From contig NZ_JAPQFJ010000013.1 of NCBI RefSeq assembly GCF_026738875.1, positions 1 to 64,000 on the forward strand: 64,000 nt of DNA. The letters run 5' to 3'. Positions 36,839 through 46,707 of the stretch are shown here, one piece after another. The stretch comes from Clostridium brassicae (GTDB lineage Bacteria; Bacillota; Clostridia; Clostridiales; Clostridiaceae). The stretch's first letter is position 1. Every line of letters starts with the position of its first letter. The position numbers and the translations under genes are program-made. The notes under the pieces were generated by a model. It saw nothing but the letters and a program-made list of their open reading frames with translations. It did not search any database and was not told the DNA's origin.

Positions 36839-36900
36839 CTTTTTTTTGCAAATGTTGACTTTTTAATTTTATAATATTATCATAGATATGATAAGTATGA

Positions 36901-36932
36901 ATTGGATACATTAAGTATCCAATTTTTATTTG
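36901..36932 (+). terminator. Terminator in the rnj-typA gap
   Basis: ATTGGATAC-ATTAA-GTATCCAAT, then TTTTATTTG. The remaining gap (36839-36979) shows no gene. Confidence 0.8.
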
Positions 36933-36979
36933 TGTATACAATTAATGTTAAATAATAGATAAACGATGGAGGAAGTAAA

Positions 36980-38803
36980 ATGGAGTTATTTGAAAGAAAT
37001 GACATAAGGAATATTGCAATTATTGCACACGTTGACCATGGTAAAACAACTTTGGTAGATGCTATGTTAAAACAAAGTCATGTTTTTAGAGAAAATGAAA
37101 AAATGGATGAGAGAGTAATGGATTCTAATGATTTAGAGAAAGAAAGAGGAATAACAATACTTTCTAAAAATACTTCTGTTTCTTATAATGGAGTTAAGAT
37201 AAATATAATTGATACTCCAGGTCACGCTGATTTTGGAGGAGAAGTTGAACGTGTATTAAAAATGGTAGATAGTGTTCTTTTAGTTGTAGATGCTTATGAG
37301 GGGGCAATGCCACAAACTAAATTTGTATTGAAAAAAGCTTTAGAATTACATTTAAAACCTATAGTTGTAATAAATAAAATAGATAAACCAAATGCAAGAC
37401 CAGAAGAGGTTATAGATGAAATTTTTGATTTGTTTGTTGAATTAGGTGCGGATGATGAGCAATTAGATTTTCCAATAGTATATGCATCTGCAAAAGCAGG
37501 CCATGCTAAAAAAGAATTAGGGGATCCTGATGTTGATATGGAACCTTTATTTGATACTATTATAAAAAATGTTAAAGCTCCAACAGGGTACATAGACAAA
37601 CCTCTTCAATTATTAGTTACTACTATTGATTATAATGAGTATGTTGGAAGAATTGGAATAGGTAAATTAGAAAGAGGATCTATACAAAAAAATCAACAAG
37701 TAACTGTAATAGGAAGAGATGGAACTAAAAGAAATGTTAAAGTGGCAAATTTATATGTTTATAATGGATTAAAGAGAGAAGAAGTAGATAAGGCTCAACT
37801 AGGAGAAATAGTGGCTGTTTCTGGTATATCAGATATAAATATAGGAGAAACTATAGCAGATACATCTTGTCCAGAGCCAGTTGAATTTGTAGATATAGAT
37901 GAACCTACTCTTAGTATGTATTTTATGGTTAATAATTCTCCTTTTGCAGGTAAAGAAGGAGACTATGTTACTTCAAGACAATTAAGAGATAGATTCTTTA
38001 AAGAATTAGAAACAAATGTAAGTTTGAGAGTGGAAGAAACTGATTCACCAGATCGTTTCAAAATTAGTGGAAGAGGAGAATTACATCTTTCTATATTAAT
38101 TGAAACTATGAGAAGAGAGGGTTATGAATTCCAAGTTTCAAAACCATCTGTTATATACCATGAAGAAAATGGAGTTAAGTTAGAGCCAATAGAAATGTTA
38201 ACTATTGATGTACCAGAAGAATTTATGGGGGTAGTCATGGAAAAACTTGGGCCAAGAAAGGCTGAGATGATAAATATGACATCAGCTGTTAATGGATACA
38301 CTAGATTAGAATTCAAAATACCTGCAAGAGGGTTAATAGGCTTCAGAAATGAGTTTATGACCGATACAAAGGGAAATGGTATAATGAACCATGTATTTGA
38401 ATCTTATGAGCCATATAAAGGTGATATTCCAGAAAGAACTAGAGGATCTCTTGTAGTTTTTGAAACAGGGGAAGCTGTAACTTATGGATTATTTAATGCT
38501 CAAGAAAGAGGAAGATTATTTATAGAGCCAGGAACACCAGTTTATGCAGGAATGATAGCAGGCGAGTGTTCAAGAGCTGATGATATAGACGTTAATGTAT
38601 GTAAGAAAAAACATCTTACTAATACAAGATCATCTGGTTCAGATGACGCTTTAAAACTTGTACCAATACCAGAAATGAGTCTTGAACAATGTATAGAATT
38701 TATAGCTTCAGATGAGTATGTTGAAGTTACCCCTAAGAGTATTAGAATGAGAAAAAGCCTACTTGACAGTACAGAAAGAAAAAGAGCCTCAAGGAACAAA
38801 TAA
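36980..38803 (+). CDS. typA: Ribosome-associated GTPase TypA/BipA
   Basis: A 607-residue translational GTPase related to EF-G and LepA that binds the ribosome and helps assembly under stress. G1 is AHVDHGKTT, switch II is DTPGHADFGGE, and G4 is NKIDKP. The C-terminal BipA-specific region includes RGLIGFRNEFMTDTKGNGI. GATGGAGGAAGTAAA precedes the ATG. Length is standard. mltG starts 21 bases downstream. Confidence 0.97.
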   Translation: MELFERNDIRNIAIIAHVDHGKTTLVDAMLKQSHVFRENEKMDERVMDSNDLEKERGITILSKNTSVSYNGVKINIIDTPGHADFGGEVERVLKMVDSVLLVVDAYEGAMPQTKFVLKKALELHLKPIVVINKIDKPNARPEEVIDEIFDLFVELGADDEQLDFPIVYASAKAGHAKKELGDPDVDMEPLFDTIIKNVKAPTGYIDKPLQLLVTTIDYNEYVGRIGIGKLERGSIQKNQQVTVIGRDGTKRNVKVANLYVYNGLKREEVDKAQLGEIVAVSGISDINIGETIADTSCPEPVEFVDIDEPTLSMYFMVNNSPFAGKEGDYVTSRQLRDRFFKELETNVSLRVEETDSPDRFKISGRGELHLSILIETMRREGYEFQVSKPSVIYHEENGVKLEPIEMLTIDVPEEFMGVVMEKLGPRKAEMINMTSAVNGYTRLEFKIPARGLIGFRNEFMTDTKGNGIMNHVFESYEPYKGDIPERTRGSLVVFETGEAVTYGLFNAQERGRLFIEPGTPVYAGMIAGECSRADDIDVNVCKKKHLTNTRSSGSDDALKLVPIPEMSLEQCIEFIASDEYVEVTPKSIRMRKSLLDSTERKRASRNK

Positions 38804-38824
38804 ATTTATTTATGAGGTGAATTT

Positions 38825-39829
38825 ATGAATACGAAGAGGATAGTCAGTGCAGTTATAATTATTATAGTAGCTTTGATTTTAGGAATACTGTTAAAGTTTA
38901 AAAGCGATATTAGCCATCCGTTTATTACCGAAAAAGATAAAGTTGAATTTGTTGTAAATAAAGGAGAGTCTCTTTTTTATGTTATTGATAAATTAAATAA
39001 AGATGGTTTAATGAAAAATAAACAGTTAATGAAAATGTATATTAAAAATAATAAGTTAAATACTACTATAAAATCAGGAGAATATGAAATCCCTAGCAAT
39101 ATCTCAATTGAAGAATTTGTGAGTATATTAAATAAAGGCATGAAGATAAATGTTACTATTCCTGAAGGGTATGATATAGAACGTATAGGAGAGTTGTTAG
39201 AAAAAAAGGGATTAGTTTCAAAAAAAGATTTTATTAAGAGTTGTCAGGAGTATAAGGTACCAGAGAACATCAAAACTAATGTTAAAGGTAAATATAATTT
39301 AGAAGGTTATCTGTTTCCTGATACTTATGAATTTGAGAAAGGCTATTCAGCTAATAAAATAATTTCTACTATGTTAAATAGATTTCAAGAAGTTATAAAA
39401 GAAATAGAAAAAGACGAAAATAAAAAGATTATTAATCTAAAAAATACGATTATAATTGCATCAATAGTAGAAAAAGAGGCTAGAATAGACGAAGATAGAG
39501 CTGAAATTGCATCTGTGATTTTTAACAGATTGAAAAAAAATATGATGCTTCAAATAGATGCTACAGTTTTATATGCTCTAGGACAGCATAAAGATAGACT
39601 GTACTTGAAAGACTTAAAAGTTAATTCACCCTATAATACCTATAAGATAAAAGGACTTCCAGTTGGCCCGATATGTTCACCTGGAAGACCGTCTATTGAA
39701 GCTGCACTAAATCCTACAAGTACACAATATATATATTATGTACTACAAGATGATAAAAAACATTATTTTACTAGTAACTATAAAGATTTTTTGAAAGCTA
39801 AAGAAAGATATAAAAAACAATTTAAGTAA
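38825..39829 (+). CDS. mltG: Endolytic murein transglycosylase MltG (YceG-like)
   Basis: A 334-residue membrane-anchored enzyme that cuts nascent glycan strands and so sets their length. There is one N-terminal helix (IVSAVIIIIVALILGILLKF), then a LysM-like region. The YceG catalytic domain follows with IASIVEKEAR (catalytic Glu) and INSP-like VNSPYNTYKIKGLPVGPI, then GRPSIEAALNPT. GAGGTGAATTT precedes the ATG. It is probably cotranscribed with typA. Confidence 0.94.
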   Translation: MNTKRIVSAVIIIIVALILGILLKFKSDISHPFITEKDKVEFVVNKGESLFYVIDKLNKDGLMKNKQLMKMYIKNNKLNTTIKSGEYEIPSNISIEEFVSILNKGMKINVTIPEGYDIERIGELLEKKGLVSKKDFIKSCQEYKVPENIKTNVKGKYNLEGYLFPDTYEFEKGYSANKIISTMLNRFQEVIKEIEKDENKKIINLKNTIIIASIVEKEARIDEDRAEIASVIFNRLKKNMMLQIDATVLYALGQHKDRLYLKDLKVNSPYNTYKIKGLPVGPICSPGRPSIEAALNPTSTQYIYYVLQDDKKHYFTSNYKDFLKAKERYKKQFK

Positions 39830-40182
39830 TTTATCTGATGACTATCCGCTCTAATACTCCCATTTTCTTCAAAGTGAGAATAAAGATCGGTTATGTCCTG
39901 GATAACGATTTTCCATAAAGGATAACGACTTCTAAGGAGTAAAAGAACTCTTTAGAAGTCTGTTAATAAGCTTTAGTGAGAGTAAAAAAATTTATCTAAA
40001 GCTTAGAAATCTGTTTATACCATGTCTATTGTCACTAATGAACTAATCTCAAGAAATTAGAAGTAAGTGGTGATATGGCTATTAATAATGGATTCCAAGT
40101 TCTAGATAAAGTTAAAACTTCATCTAGAACTTGAAACCTTGTTTAAGATAATTTTTTTGGCTACTTAAATGGAGGAATTTTA
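39830..40182 (+). other. Structured intergenic region with three tandem hairpins
   Basis: No gene is seen in these 353 bases. Hairpin 1 has 14-bp arms with one wobble pair (39927-39940 and 39947-39960, loop AAAAGA). Hairpin 2 is TAAGCTTTAG / CTAAAGCTTA (39967-40005). Hairpin 3 is CAAGTTCTAGAT / ATCTAGAACTTG (40096-40133). GGATAACGA occurs twice just before hairpin 1 (39900 and 39920). It could be a structured leader of trmR, a small RNA or a decayed repeat. Confidence 0.55.
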
Positions 40183-40839
40183 ATGAGCGGGATAGCGCAT
40201 GAGTATATGGTTGAATATATAAGGAGTTTAATTCCGAGAGAAGACGGAATTTTAAAAGAATTAGAAGAGTATGCAAAGGATAATAGAGTACCTATTGTTC
40301 AGAAAGAAGTTGCGAATTTCTTAAAATTAATGGTTACTATGAAGAAGCCTAAACGAATATTGGAATTAGGTACTGCAATAGCCTATTCATCAATTCTGAT
40401 GTCTTTGTCTTCAAAAGAAGTAGGGGAAATTACAACTATTGAACGTGATATAGAAATGATAAAGTTGGCTAAAGAAAATATAAAAAAATATGGATTTGAA
40501 GATAATATCGAAATACTAGAAGGTGACTGTTTAGAAGTATTAGAAGAGCTAGATGATAAATATGATATGATTTTTATGGATGCTGGTAAGGGACATTATA
40601 ATCATTTTTTACCTCATTGTTTAAGGTTATTAAACCAAGATGGCATTATTGTAGCAGACAATGTGTTATTCAGAGGAATGGTAGCTTCTGATGAATTAGT
40701 TAAGAGAAGAAAAATAACAATTGTTAAAAGGATGAGAACTTATCTAGAATTAGTATCTAGTGATGAGAAACTTATCACGTCTGTTATACCTATGGGCGAT
40801 GGTATTGCAGTTACTACAAGGAGGAATAATCATGAATAA
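40183..40839 (+). CDS. trmR: tRNA 5-hydroxyuridine methyltransferase TrmR (O-methyltransferase)
   Basis: A 218-residue class I SAM-dependent O-methyltransferase. The SAM motif is RILELGTAIAYSSI (residues about 66-79), followed by TTIERD and YDMIFMDAGKGHY, typical of the COMT-like family. In Bacillus, TrmR (YrrM) makes 5-methoxyuridine at tRNA position 34 after TrhP hydroxylates the base. The next genes here are the U32 protein and udk, the same order as yrrM-yrrNO-udk, which supports the assignment. GGAGGAATTTTA precedes the ATG. Confidence 0.88.
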   Translation: MSGIAHEYMVEYIRSLIPREDGILKELEEYAKDNRVPIVQKEVANFLKLMVTMKKPKRILELGTAIAYSSILMSLSSKEVGEITTIERDIEMIKLAKENIKKYGFEDNIEILEGDCLEVLEELDDKYDMIFMDAGKGHYNHFLPHCLRLLNQDGIIVADNVLFRGMVASDELVKRRKITIVKRMRTYLELVSSDEKLITSVIPMGDGIAVTTRRNNHE

Positions 40840-42055
40840 ACCTGAAATATTGGCTCCTGCAGGAAACTTAGAAAAATTAAAAACTGCTATTGATTTTGGA
40901 GCAGATGCTGTATATTTAGGAGGAAGTAAATTAAACTTAAGGGCATTAGCAGATAACTTTGATAATGAAACATTAATAGAAGGGTTAAAATATGCTCATG
41001 ATAGAGATAGAAAAGTTTATGTAACGCTAAATGTTTTCCCTCATAATGAAGATTTAGATGGACTTGAGGATTATTTAAGAGAATTGTATGAAATGGGAGT
41101 AGATGCTTTAATAGTTTCTGATCCAGGAATTATAAGTGCTGCAAGAGAAGTAGTTCCAGATTTAGAATTACACTTAAGCACACAAGCTAATAATGTAAAT
41201 TGGAAGTCTGGTTTATTTTGGCATAAAATAGGAGTTAAAAGAATTGTTTTAGCTAGAGAATTATCTTTAGAAGAAATAAAAGAAATTAGACAAAAGCTTC
41301 CACAAACTTGTGAAATAGAAGCATTTGTACATGGTGCTATGTGTATGTCATATTCTGGAAGATGTTTGTTATCAAATTATATGACAGGAAGAGATTCAAA
41401 TAGAGGGCTTTGTGCTCAACCATGCAGATATAAATATTACATAGTAGAAGAAAAAAGACCAGGAGAATATTTCCCAGTAAATGAGGATGAAAGAGGAACT
41501 TATATATTAAATTCAAAAGACATGTGTATGATTGAACATATACCTGAATTAGTTGAGGCTGGAATTCAATCATTTAAGATAGAAGGAAGAATGAAGAGTT
41601 CATATTATGTTGCATCAGTAGTTAAAGCTTACAGAGAAGCTTTAGATTCATATTTAGAAAATCCTAAAGAATATAAGTTTAAACAGGAGTGGCTAGAATA
41701 TTTGATGAAACCTAGTCACAGGGAGTATTCAACAGGATTTTATTTTGGAGACAAAAATATACAAAATTATGAGTCTTCAGCATATGTAAGAGATTACGAT
41801 ATAGTTGGTATTGTAAAAAAATATGATAAAGATACTTTTACAGCTTTAATAGAACAAAGGAATAGGGTTTTTGAAGGAGAAAAAGTAGAAATATTAAGAG
41901 CATCATCTGATAGTTTTGAGGTAACTCTAAAGGATATGAAAGATAAGAATGGAAATAAGATTGATGCTGCTCGTTCAGCACAAATGATATTTACTGCAGT
42001 AACAGACATTGAATTAAAAGAAAAGGATATTTTAATAAAGGCTAAGGAGAAATAA
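40832..42055 (+). CDS. trhP: tRNA hydroxylation protein TrhP (peptidase U32 family)
   Basis: A 407-residue U32-family protein needed for prephenate-dependent hydroxylation of wobble uridine to ho5U. Motifs: [20 protein letters not shown] at the start, and the U32 signature [20 protein letters not shown]. Cysteines in MCMSYSGRC and GLCAQPC likely bind a cluster. ATG 40832 is preceded by AAGGAGGAATAATC and overlaps the trmR stop by eight bases, implying coupling. In Bacillus the role is split over two paralogues; here a single gene is seen. Confidence 0.9.
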   Translation: MNKPEILAPAGNLEKLKTAIDFGADAVYLGGSKLNLRALADNFDNETLIEGLKYAHDRDRKVYVTLNVFPHNEDLDGLEDYLRELYEMGVDALIVSDPGIISAAREVVPDLELHLSTQANNVNWKSGLFWHKIGVKRIVLARELSLEEIKEIRQKLPQTCEIEAFVHGAMCMSYSGRCLLSNYMTGRDSNRGLCAQPCRYKYYIVEEKRPGEYFPVNEDERGTYILNSKDMCMIEHIPELVEAGIQSFKIEGRMKSSYYVASVVKAYREALDSYLENPKEYKFKQEWLEYLMKPSHREYSTGFYFGDKNIQNYESSAYVRDYDIVGIVKKYDKDTFTALIEQRNRVFEGEKVEILRASSDSFEVTLKDMKDKNGNKIDAARSAQMIFTAVTDIELKEKDILIKAKEK

Positions 42056-42057
42056 TT

Positions 42058-42684
42058 ATGAACAAACCAATACTAATAGGGATTACAGGTGGTACAGGTT
42101 CTGGTAAAAGTACAGTTGCAAGTAAAATCTATGATAGCTTTAATGAGGATTGTATTGTAATGATAGAACAAGATTCATATTATAAAGATCAAGGTCATTT
42201 AAGCTTTAAAGATAGAATTAAAACTAATTATGATCATCCTGATGCTTTTGATACTCAGCTTCTTATGAACCATCTAAAACAGTTATTAGACGGACAAACT
42301 ATTTATAAGCCTATGTATGATTTTAAAGAACACACAAGAAAAATAGAAACAATAAAGGTAGAACCAAGAAATATAATCATCGTTGAAGGTATACTTGTTC
42401 TTCAAGAATCAGCCATTAGGGAACTTTTAAATATAAAAATATATGTAGATACTGATGATGATGTAAGAATTATAAGAAGAATAATGAGAGATATAAACGA
42501 AAGAGGTAGAACGGTGGAATCTGTTATTGAACAATATTTAACTGTAGTAAAACCTATGCATATGCAATTTACTGAGCCAACCAAGAGATATGCAGATATA
42601 ATAATACCAGAAGGTGGCGAAAATGAAGTTGCTGTAGACTTATTAGTATCAAAGATAAAACAAATTTTATCAGAAAATAAATAG
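42058..42684 (+). CDS. udk: Uridine kinase
   Basis: A 208-residue P-loop kinase that phosphorylates uridine and cytidine with ATP or GTP in pyrimidine salvage. Walker A is [14 protein letters not shown] (8-21). Family segments are [31 protein letters not shown] and [12 protein letters not shown]. It begins 2 bases after trhP with AAGGAG upstream, so it belongs to the trmR-trhP-udk operon. Confidence 0.96.
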   Translation: MNKPILIGITGGTGSGKSTVASKIYDSFNEDCIVMIEQDSYYKDQGHLSFKDRIKTNYDHPDAFDTQLLMNHLKQLLDGQTIYKPMYDFKEHTRKIETIKVEPRNIIIVEGILVLQESAIRELLNIKIYVDTDDDVRIIRRIMRDINERGRTVESVIEQYLTVVKPMHMQFTEPTKRYADIIIPEGGENEVAVDLLVSKIKQILSENK

Positions 42685-42740
42685 TTTGGAATAAATTACC
42701 CTCTTTTAGGTTATAATTTTGCCTGAAAGGGGTGTTTTTT

Positions 42741-44399
42741 TTGGATAGTAAAATTTTTAAAAAAAGAATTTGTATTATAAGAGTAGTGTTTATTTTAATA
42801 TTTGTTTTGCTAACTTTAAGAATATTTATATATCAATATATTAATGCTAAAGATTTAAAAACAATAGCAGAGAATCAATATCAATACAAAGAAAAGGTAA
42901 GTGAATTAAATTATTTACTTCTAGATTGCAATGGAAAAGATTTACTAACATATTCTAATGAATACTATGCGGTTATAGACCCTTATAGTTTTAAATTTAA
43001 TAATTATTACACAAAAAAGGATGAGCTATATGCATTGAATGTAACTTTGAAGAATTATAATAAAGAATACAATTTAGATAATATAGATTTTCAGAAGAAA
43101 AGTGAAAAAATAAAATGGATAATTGATGAGACTACTTATAATAAGTTAACAAAGATAAAAGGAATAAAAGGTTTTTATATATATAGATATGTAAAAGTAG
43201 ATAGAGAAAATAAATGGTGGAGTGTAGAGAATATTTTAACTAATTCATATAAAATTGATCCTAAAGGTCAGAAAATAGATAAAGATAAAGATTCTTTAGA
43301 GTATATGTTGAAAGATAAGACAGCTAATAACAAATATGTTTATAGCATGTTAAAAAAAGATGTAAATGGGAATGTGTACAAAGAACACGTAACTAGTAGT
43401 AAAGACAACATTCATATTCGAACCACTTTAGACAAGTACCTTCAAGACAAAATAAAAGAGATCTTAAATAATGAGCCACACAATTCTTATGAGCAAATAG
43501 GGGTTGTTTTAATGGAAAGTGATACTGGAAAAATTAGAGCTATGGTTCAAAAAGATGATATGAATCCTAATGTTAACCTAGGCATATCTACAAATCATGG
43601 GTTTTTTCCAGGGTCTATTTTTAAGGTAATTGTAGAAGAAGCTGGATTAGAAACAGGAAAGATATCTTTAAATAAAAAATATAGACTCAATACTAATTTA
43701 AGTTTAAGGTATAAGGGGCATGAAAGAGAAGAGGTTATGGATTGTGGGGAAGCCTTAATTCAGTCTTCAAATGATATATATGCTCAAATTGGAATAGACG
43801 TAGGAATAAAAGACATTAAAAATTTTTCTGAAAAACAGGGTTTTACAAATAAAGTATTGAATTTGGATGAAGAAACTCATGGTTTTTTCGAAGGAAATGA
43901 TAAAGAAGCTGGAGATGTAGAATTAACTTCTTTTGGACAAAAGCAGAGAATAACTCCTATTGAAGCGATAAGTATACCTAATACTGTAATAAATAAGGGT
44001 GTTTATGTTAAACCGTATATTATAGATTCATATGTTAATCAGGATAATGTTACTATTGAAGAATGTAATACTGTTAAGTCTAAAGTTTTTAGCGAAACTA
44101 CAGCCAATATATTAAAAAATCAAATGCTAGAAGTGGTAAAATCATCTAGAGGAACAGGAAAACAAGCATACCTTAATGATATTATTGTTGGGGGAAAAAC
44201 TGGTACGGCAGAAAGAGAAGAAGGCAAAAATAAGTTTTATGATGGATGGTTTGCTGGATTTTTTACTATAGATAAAAAAAATTATTCTATGGTGGTTTTT
44301 GTTAAAAACATAGGTTCTGATAAGGGCGGCGGTAGCACAGCAGCTCCAATTTTTAAAGAAATAGTACAAGAAACAAAAGAATACTTAAATAATTTTTAG
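42741..44399 (+). CDS. Class B penicillin-binding protein (PbpI-like transpeptidase)
   Basis: A 552-residue membrane-anchored D,D-transpeptidase that cross-links peptidoglycan outside the membrane. One N-terminal helix (IRVVFILIFVLLTLRIFIY) is followed by a dimerisation region. The catalytic domain has Ser292-IFK (SxxK), an SSND box and Lys486-Thr-Gly (KTGTAE). The start is TTG 42741 after AAGGGGTGTTTTTT. Following udk, it matches the place of pbpI (yrrR) in Bacillus. Whether it serves growth or sporulation is not clear; sigK follows. Confidence 0.9.
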   Translation: MDSKIFKKRICIIRVVFILIFVLLTLRIFIYQYINAKDLKTIAENQYQYKEKVSELNYLLLDCNGKDLLTYSNEYYAVIDPYSFKFNNYYTKKDELYALNVTLKNYNKEYNLDNIDFQKKSEKIKWIIDETTYNKLTKIKGIKGFYIYRYVKVDRENKWWSVENILTNSYKIDPKGQKIDKDKDSLEYMLKDKTANNKYVYSMLKKDVNGNVYKEHVTSSKDNIHIRTTLDKYLQDKIKEILNNEPHNSYEQIGVVLMESDTGKIRAMVQKDDMNPNVNLGISTNHGFFPGSIFKVIVEEAGLETGKISLNKKYRLNTNLSLRYKGHEREEVMDCGEALIQSSNDIYAQIGIDVGIKDIKNFSEKQGFTNKVLNLDEETHGFFEGNDKEAGDVELTSFGQKQRITPIEAISIPNTVINKGVYVKPYIIDSYVNQDNVTIEECNTVKSKVFSETTANILKNQMLEVVKSSRGTGKQAYLNDIIVGGKTGTAEREEGKNKFYDGWFAGFFTIDKKNYSMVVFVKNIGSDKGGGSTAAPIFKEIVQETKEYLNNF

Positions 44400-44407
44400 G
44401 TGTACAT

Positions 44408-44435
44408 GCAAATTTATTATAATAAATCATATTAT
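44408..44435 (+). promoter_or_regulatory. Candidate sigma-E promoter of sigK
   Basis: GCAAATT (six of seven to KMATATT), a 13-base spacer and CATATTAT (six of eight to CATACAHT). The spacing is one base short of the usual 14. Confidence 0.42.
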
Positions 44436-44465
44436 AGTAATAAGCACTAATGGGAGGATATCCTT

Positions 44466-45170
44466 GTGTTTATTATTAATTACCTTTTTACAATAATAGA
44501 TAATATAACTTTTCTGATAGCTTATGTGAGTAATGGAACATCTTTTCCTCAACCTTTAAACGAAGAAGAAGAAAAATATTATTTAAAAAAATTTAAAGAT
44601 GGGGATCTGTTTTCTAAGAGTGTACTTATAGAAAGAAACCTTAGATTAGTTGCTCACATTGTTAAGAAGTACTCGTATCCACATAAAGACGTAGATGACT
44701 TAATATCTATAGGAACAGTAGGGCTAATAAAGGCTATAGACTCTTTTGATAGCGCTAAAGGAACAAGACTTGCAACTTATGCTGCAAGATGTATTGAAAA
44801 TGAAATATTAATGCTTATTAGAAATACAAAAAAAATTAAAAACGAAGTTTACCTTCAAGATCCAATAGGTGTAGATAAAGAAGGAAATGAAATTTCACTT
44901 ATGGATGTTTTAAGTAGCAGAGAAGATTCTGTTATTGAAGTTGTAGAAAATAGAATACAAATAAAAAAACTGTATGATAATATTAATTCTTGCTTAACTG
45001 AAAGAGAAAAAATAATAATAAAGATGAGATATGGTCTTGTTGACGGTAAGCCAAGGACTCAAAGAGAAATAGCAAAGTTTTTAAAGATATCAAGATCATA
45101 TGTATCTAGAATAGAGAAAAGAGCGTTAAGAAAATTATATAAAGAGTTTAACGGGGGAGATAAAAAATAA
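44466..45170 (+). CDS. sigK: Sporulation sigma factor SigK (uninterrupted)
   Basis: A 234-residue sigma-70 family protein directing late mother-cell transcription. An N-terminal hydrophobic pro-region (about 1-20, IINYLFTIIDNITFLIAYVS) is expected to be removed to activate it. Region 2 is ERNLRLVAHIVKKYSYPHKD and DDLISIGTVGLIKAIDSFD; region 4 is TQREIAKFLKISRSYVSRIEKRAL. The gene is contiguous, with no skin-type prophage. GTG 44466 has GGGAGGATATCC upstream. SigE, its close relative, is encoded at 50107. Confidence 0.95.
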   Translation: MFIINYLFTIIDNITFLIAYVSNGTSFPQPLNEEEEKYYLKKFKDGDLFSKSVLIERNLRLVAHIVKKYSYPHKDVDDLISIGTVGLIKAIDSFDSAKGTRLATYAARCIENEILMLIRNTKKIKNEVYLQDPIGVDKEGNEISLMDVLSSREDSVIEVVENRIQIKKLYDNINSCLTEREKIIIKMRYGLVDGKPRTQREIAKFLKISRSYVSRIEKRALRKLYKEFNGGDKK

Positions 45171-45341
45171 AATCTAAGGATATTTTAAATAAAAAATAAG
45201 CTTTTTGTCAAATATTTAGATTATTTATAAAAATACATTTAATAAAGTATTAAAACTTGGTAGATATCTTACGAAAATAAGAGTAATAATAAAGTTAAAA
45301 AGGTATTTATGCATTTTTTAACTAAAATGGAGGAAATTATT

Positions 45342-46397
45342 TTGATTACATTAAGCGAATTACTGGAGATAACTGTTAAGGAAAATGCTTCTGATCTACA
45401 TTTAACAGTAGGCATTTATCCTACTATAAGAGTTAATGGAGAACTTAAGAAATTAGGAGATAAAAAGCTAACAGCGAATAATACTGAAAATTATGTGAAG
45501 GAAATTTTGGGGGATAAATACCATTTATACGAAAAAACTGGTGAAATAGATACTTCATTATCATTGCCAGGAGTGGGAAGATTTAGGGTAAATGCATATA
45601 AACAAAGAGGAAGTCATGCAGTTGCAATAAGAGTTGTTGCATTAAAGGTACCTACTTTAAGTGAATTAAAGATGCCTTCTGTGGTTAAGGAACTGACCAA
45701 AAGAAAAAGGGGCCTTGTACTTGTTACTGGACCAACTGGAAGTGGCAAAAGTACAACTCTTGCTGCCATGATTAATGAAATTAACTCAACTAGAGCTTCC
45801 CATATTATTACTCTTGAAGATCCTATTGAGTATTTACATAAACATAATAAATCAATAATAAACCAAAGAGAAATTGGAAAAGACACTTTATCCTATAAAG
45901 CGGCTCTAAGATCTGCTTTAAGAGAAGATCCAGATGTTATACTTATTGGAGAAATGCGTGATTTGGAAACTATATCTATAGCTGTTACTGCCGCAGAAAC
46001 AGGGCATTTGGTCTTATCTACTTTGCATACCATAGGAGCAGCTAAAACTATAGATAGGATTATAGATGTTTTTCCTCCTCATCAACAAGAACAAATAAAA
46101 ATACAATTATCAGCTGTGTTACAAGGTATCATTTCTCAACAATTAATACCTAGAGCTGATGGTAAAGGTAGGATTGCAGCTATGGAAATAATGGTCATGA
46201 ATTCAGCAATCCAAAATTTAATAAGAGAAGGAAAAACTCATCAAATACAATCTTCTATTCAGACCGGAATGAAATATGGTATGAAGACTATGGACATGAA
46301 TTTAGTGGAATTATATAAGCAAGGATTAGTTTCTTATGAAGATATAATAACGGCCTCAATAGACAAAGATATAATAAACAGAATGATTCAAATATAA
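45342..46397 (+). CDS. pilT: Twitching motility ATPase PilT
   Basis: A 351-residue secretion ATPase of the PilT clade that powers type IV pilus retraction. Walker A is TGPTGSGKSTTLAAM, the Asp box is ITLEDPIEYLH, Walker B is DPDVILIGEMRDLET, and the His box is GHLVLSTLHT. The C-terminal part (AMEIMVMNSAIQNLIREGKTHQI) is PilT-specific. The start is TTG 45342 with GGAGG 8 bases upstream. No pilB, pilC or pilin gene lies in this window, so it acts with genes elsewhere or in another role. Confidence 0.92.
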   Translation: MITLSELLEITVKENASDLHLTVGIYPTIRVNGELKKLGDKKLTANNTENYVKEILGDKYHLYEKTGEIDTSLSLPGVGRFRVNAYKQRGSHAVAIRVVALKVPTLSELKMPSVVKELTKRKRGLVLVTGPTGSGKSTTLAAMINEINSTRASHIITLEDPIEYLHKHNKSIINQREIGKDTLSYKAALRSALREDPDVILIGEMRDLETISIAVTAAETGHLVLSTLHTIGAAKTIDRIIDVFPPHQQEQIKIQLSAVLQGIISQQLIPRADGKGRIAAMEIMVMNSAIQNLIREGKTHQIQSSIQTGMKYGMKTMDMNLVELYKQGLVSYEDIITASIDKDIINRMIQI

Positions 46398-46707
46398 ACT
46401 TAGAATTAACATAATTATATATTTTTTTATAAAACATTATGTAAAAAATATGGTATACAGAATGTTCTATAGAAAATATTGTATATAAATATTTTCTATA
46501 GAAGATATGGTATATGAATTTTATTTGTGATAAAATTATAATTAATACTGCAATATATTCATGGGAAAAGATTACATAATAACATTTTGTTTATAATATA
46601 TTTCTGCAAAATGTATATTAAATACAAAATCTCATTAAATTTTAAAGGGAAAATGATTCTCTTGTTGAATATATAGTTAGTGGATTGCTATAAGGGAGGG
46701 AAACCAA
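46398..46707. other. 310-base gap upstream of ftsA with long palindrome
   Basis: There is no gene. A perfect 16-bp inverted repeat TTCTATAGAAAATATT / AATATTTTCTATAGAA (46465-46480 and 46488-46503) is flanked by direct repeats ATATGGTATA (46449 and 46505). TATAAT occurs at 46592, but no -35 is convincing. Confidence 0.55.
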
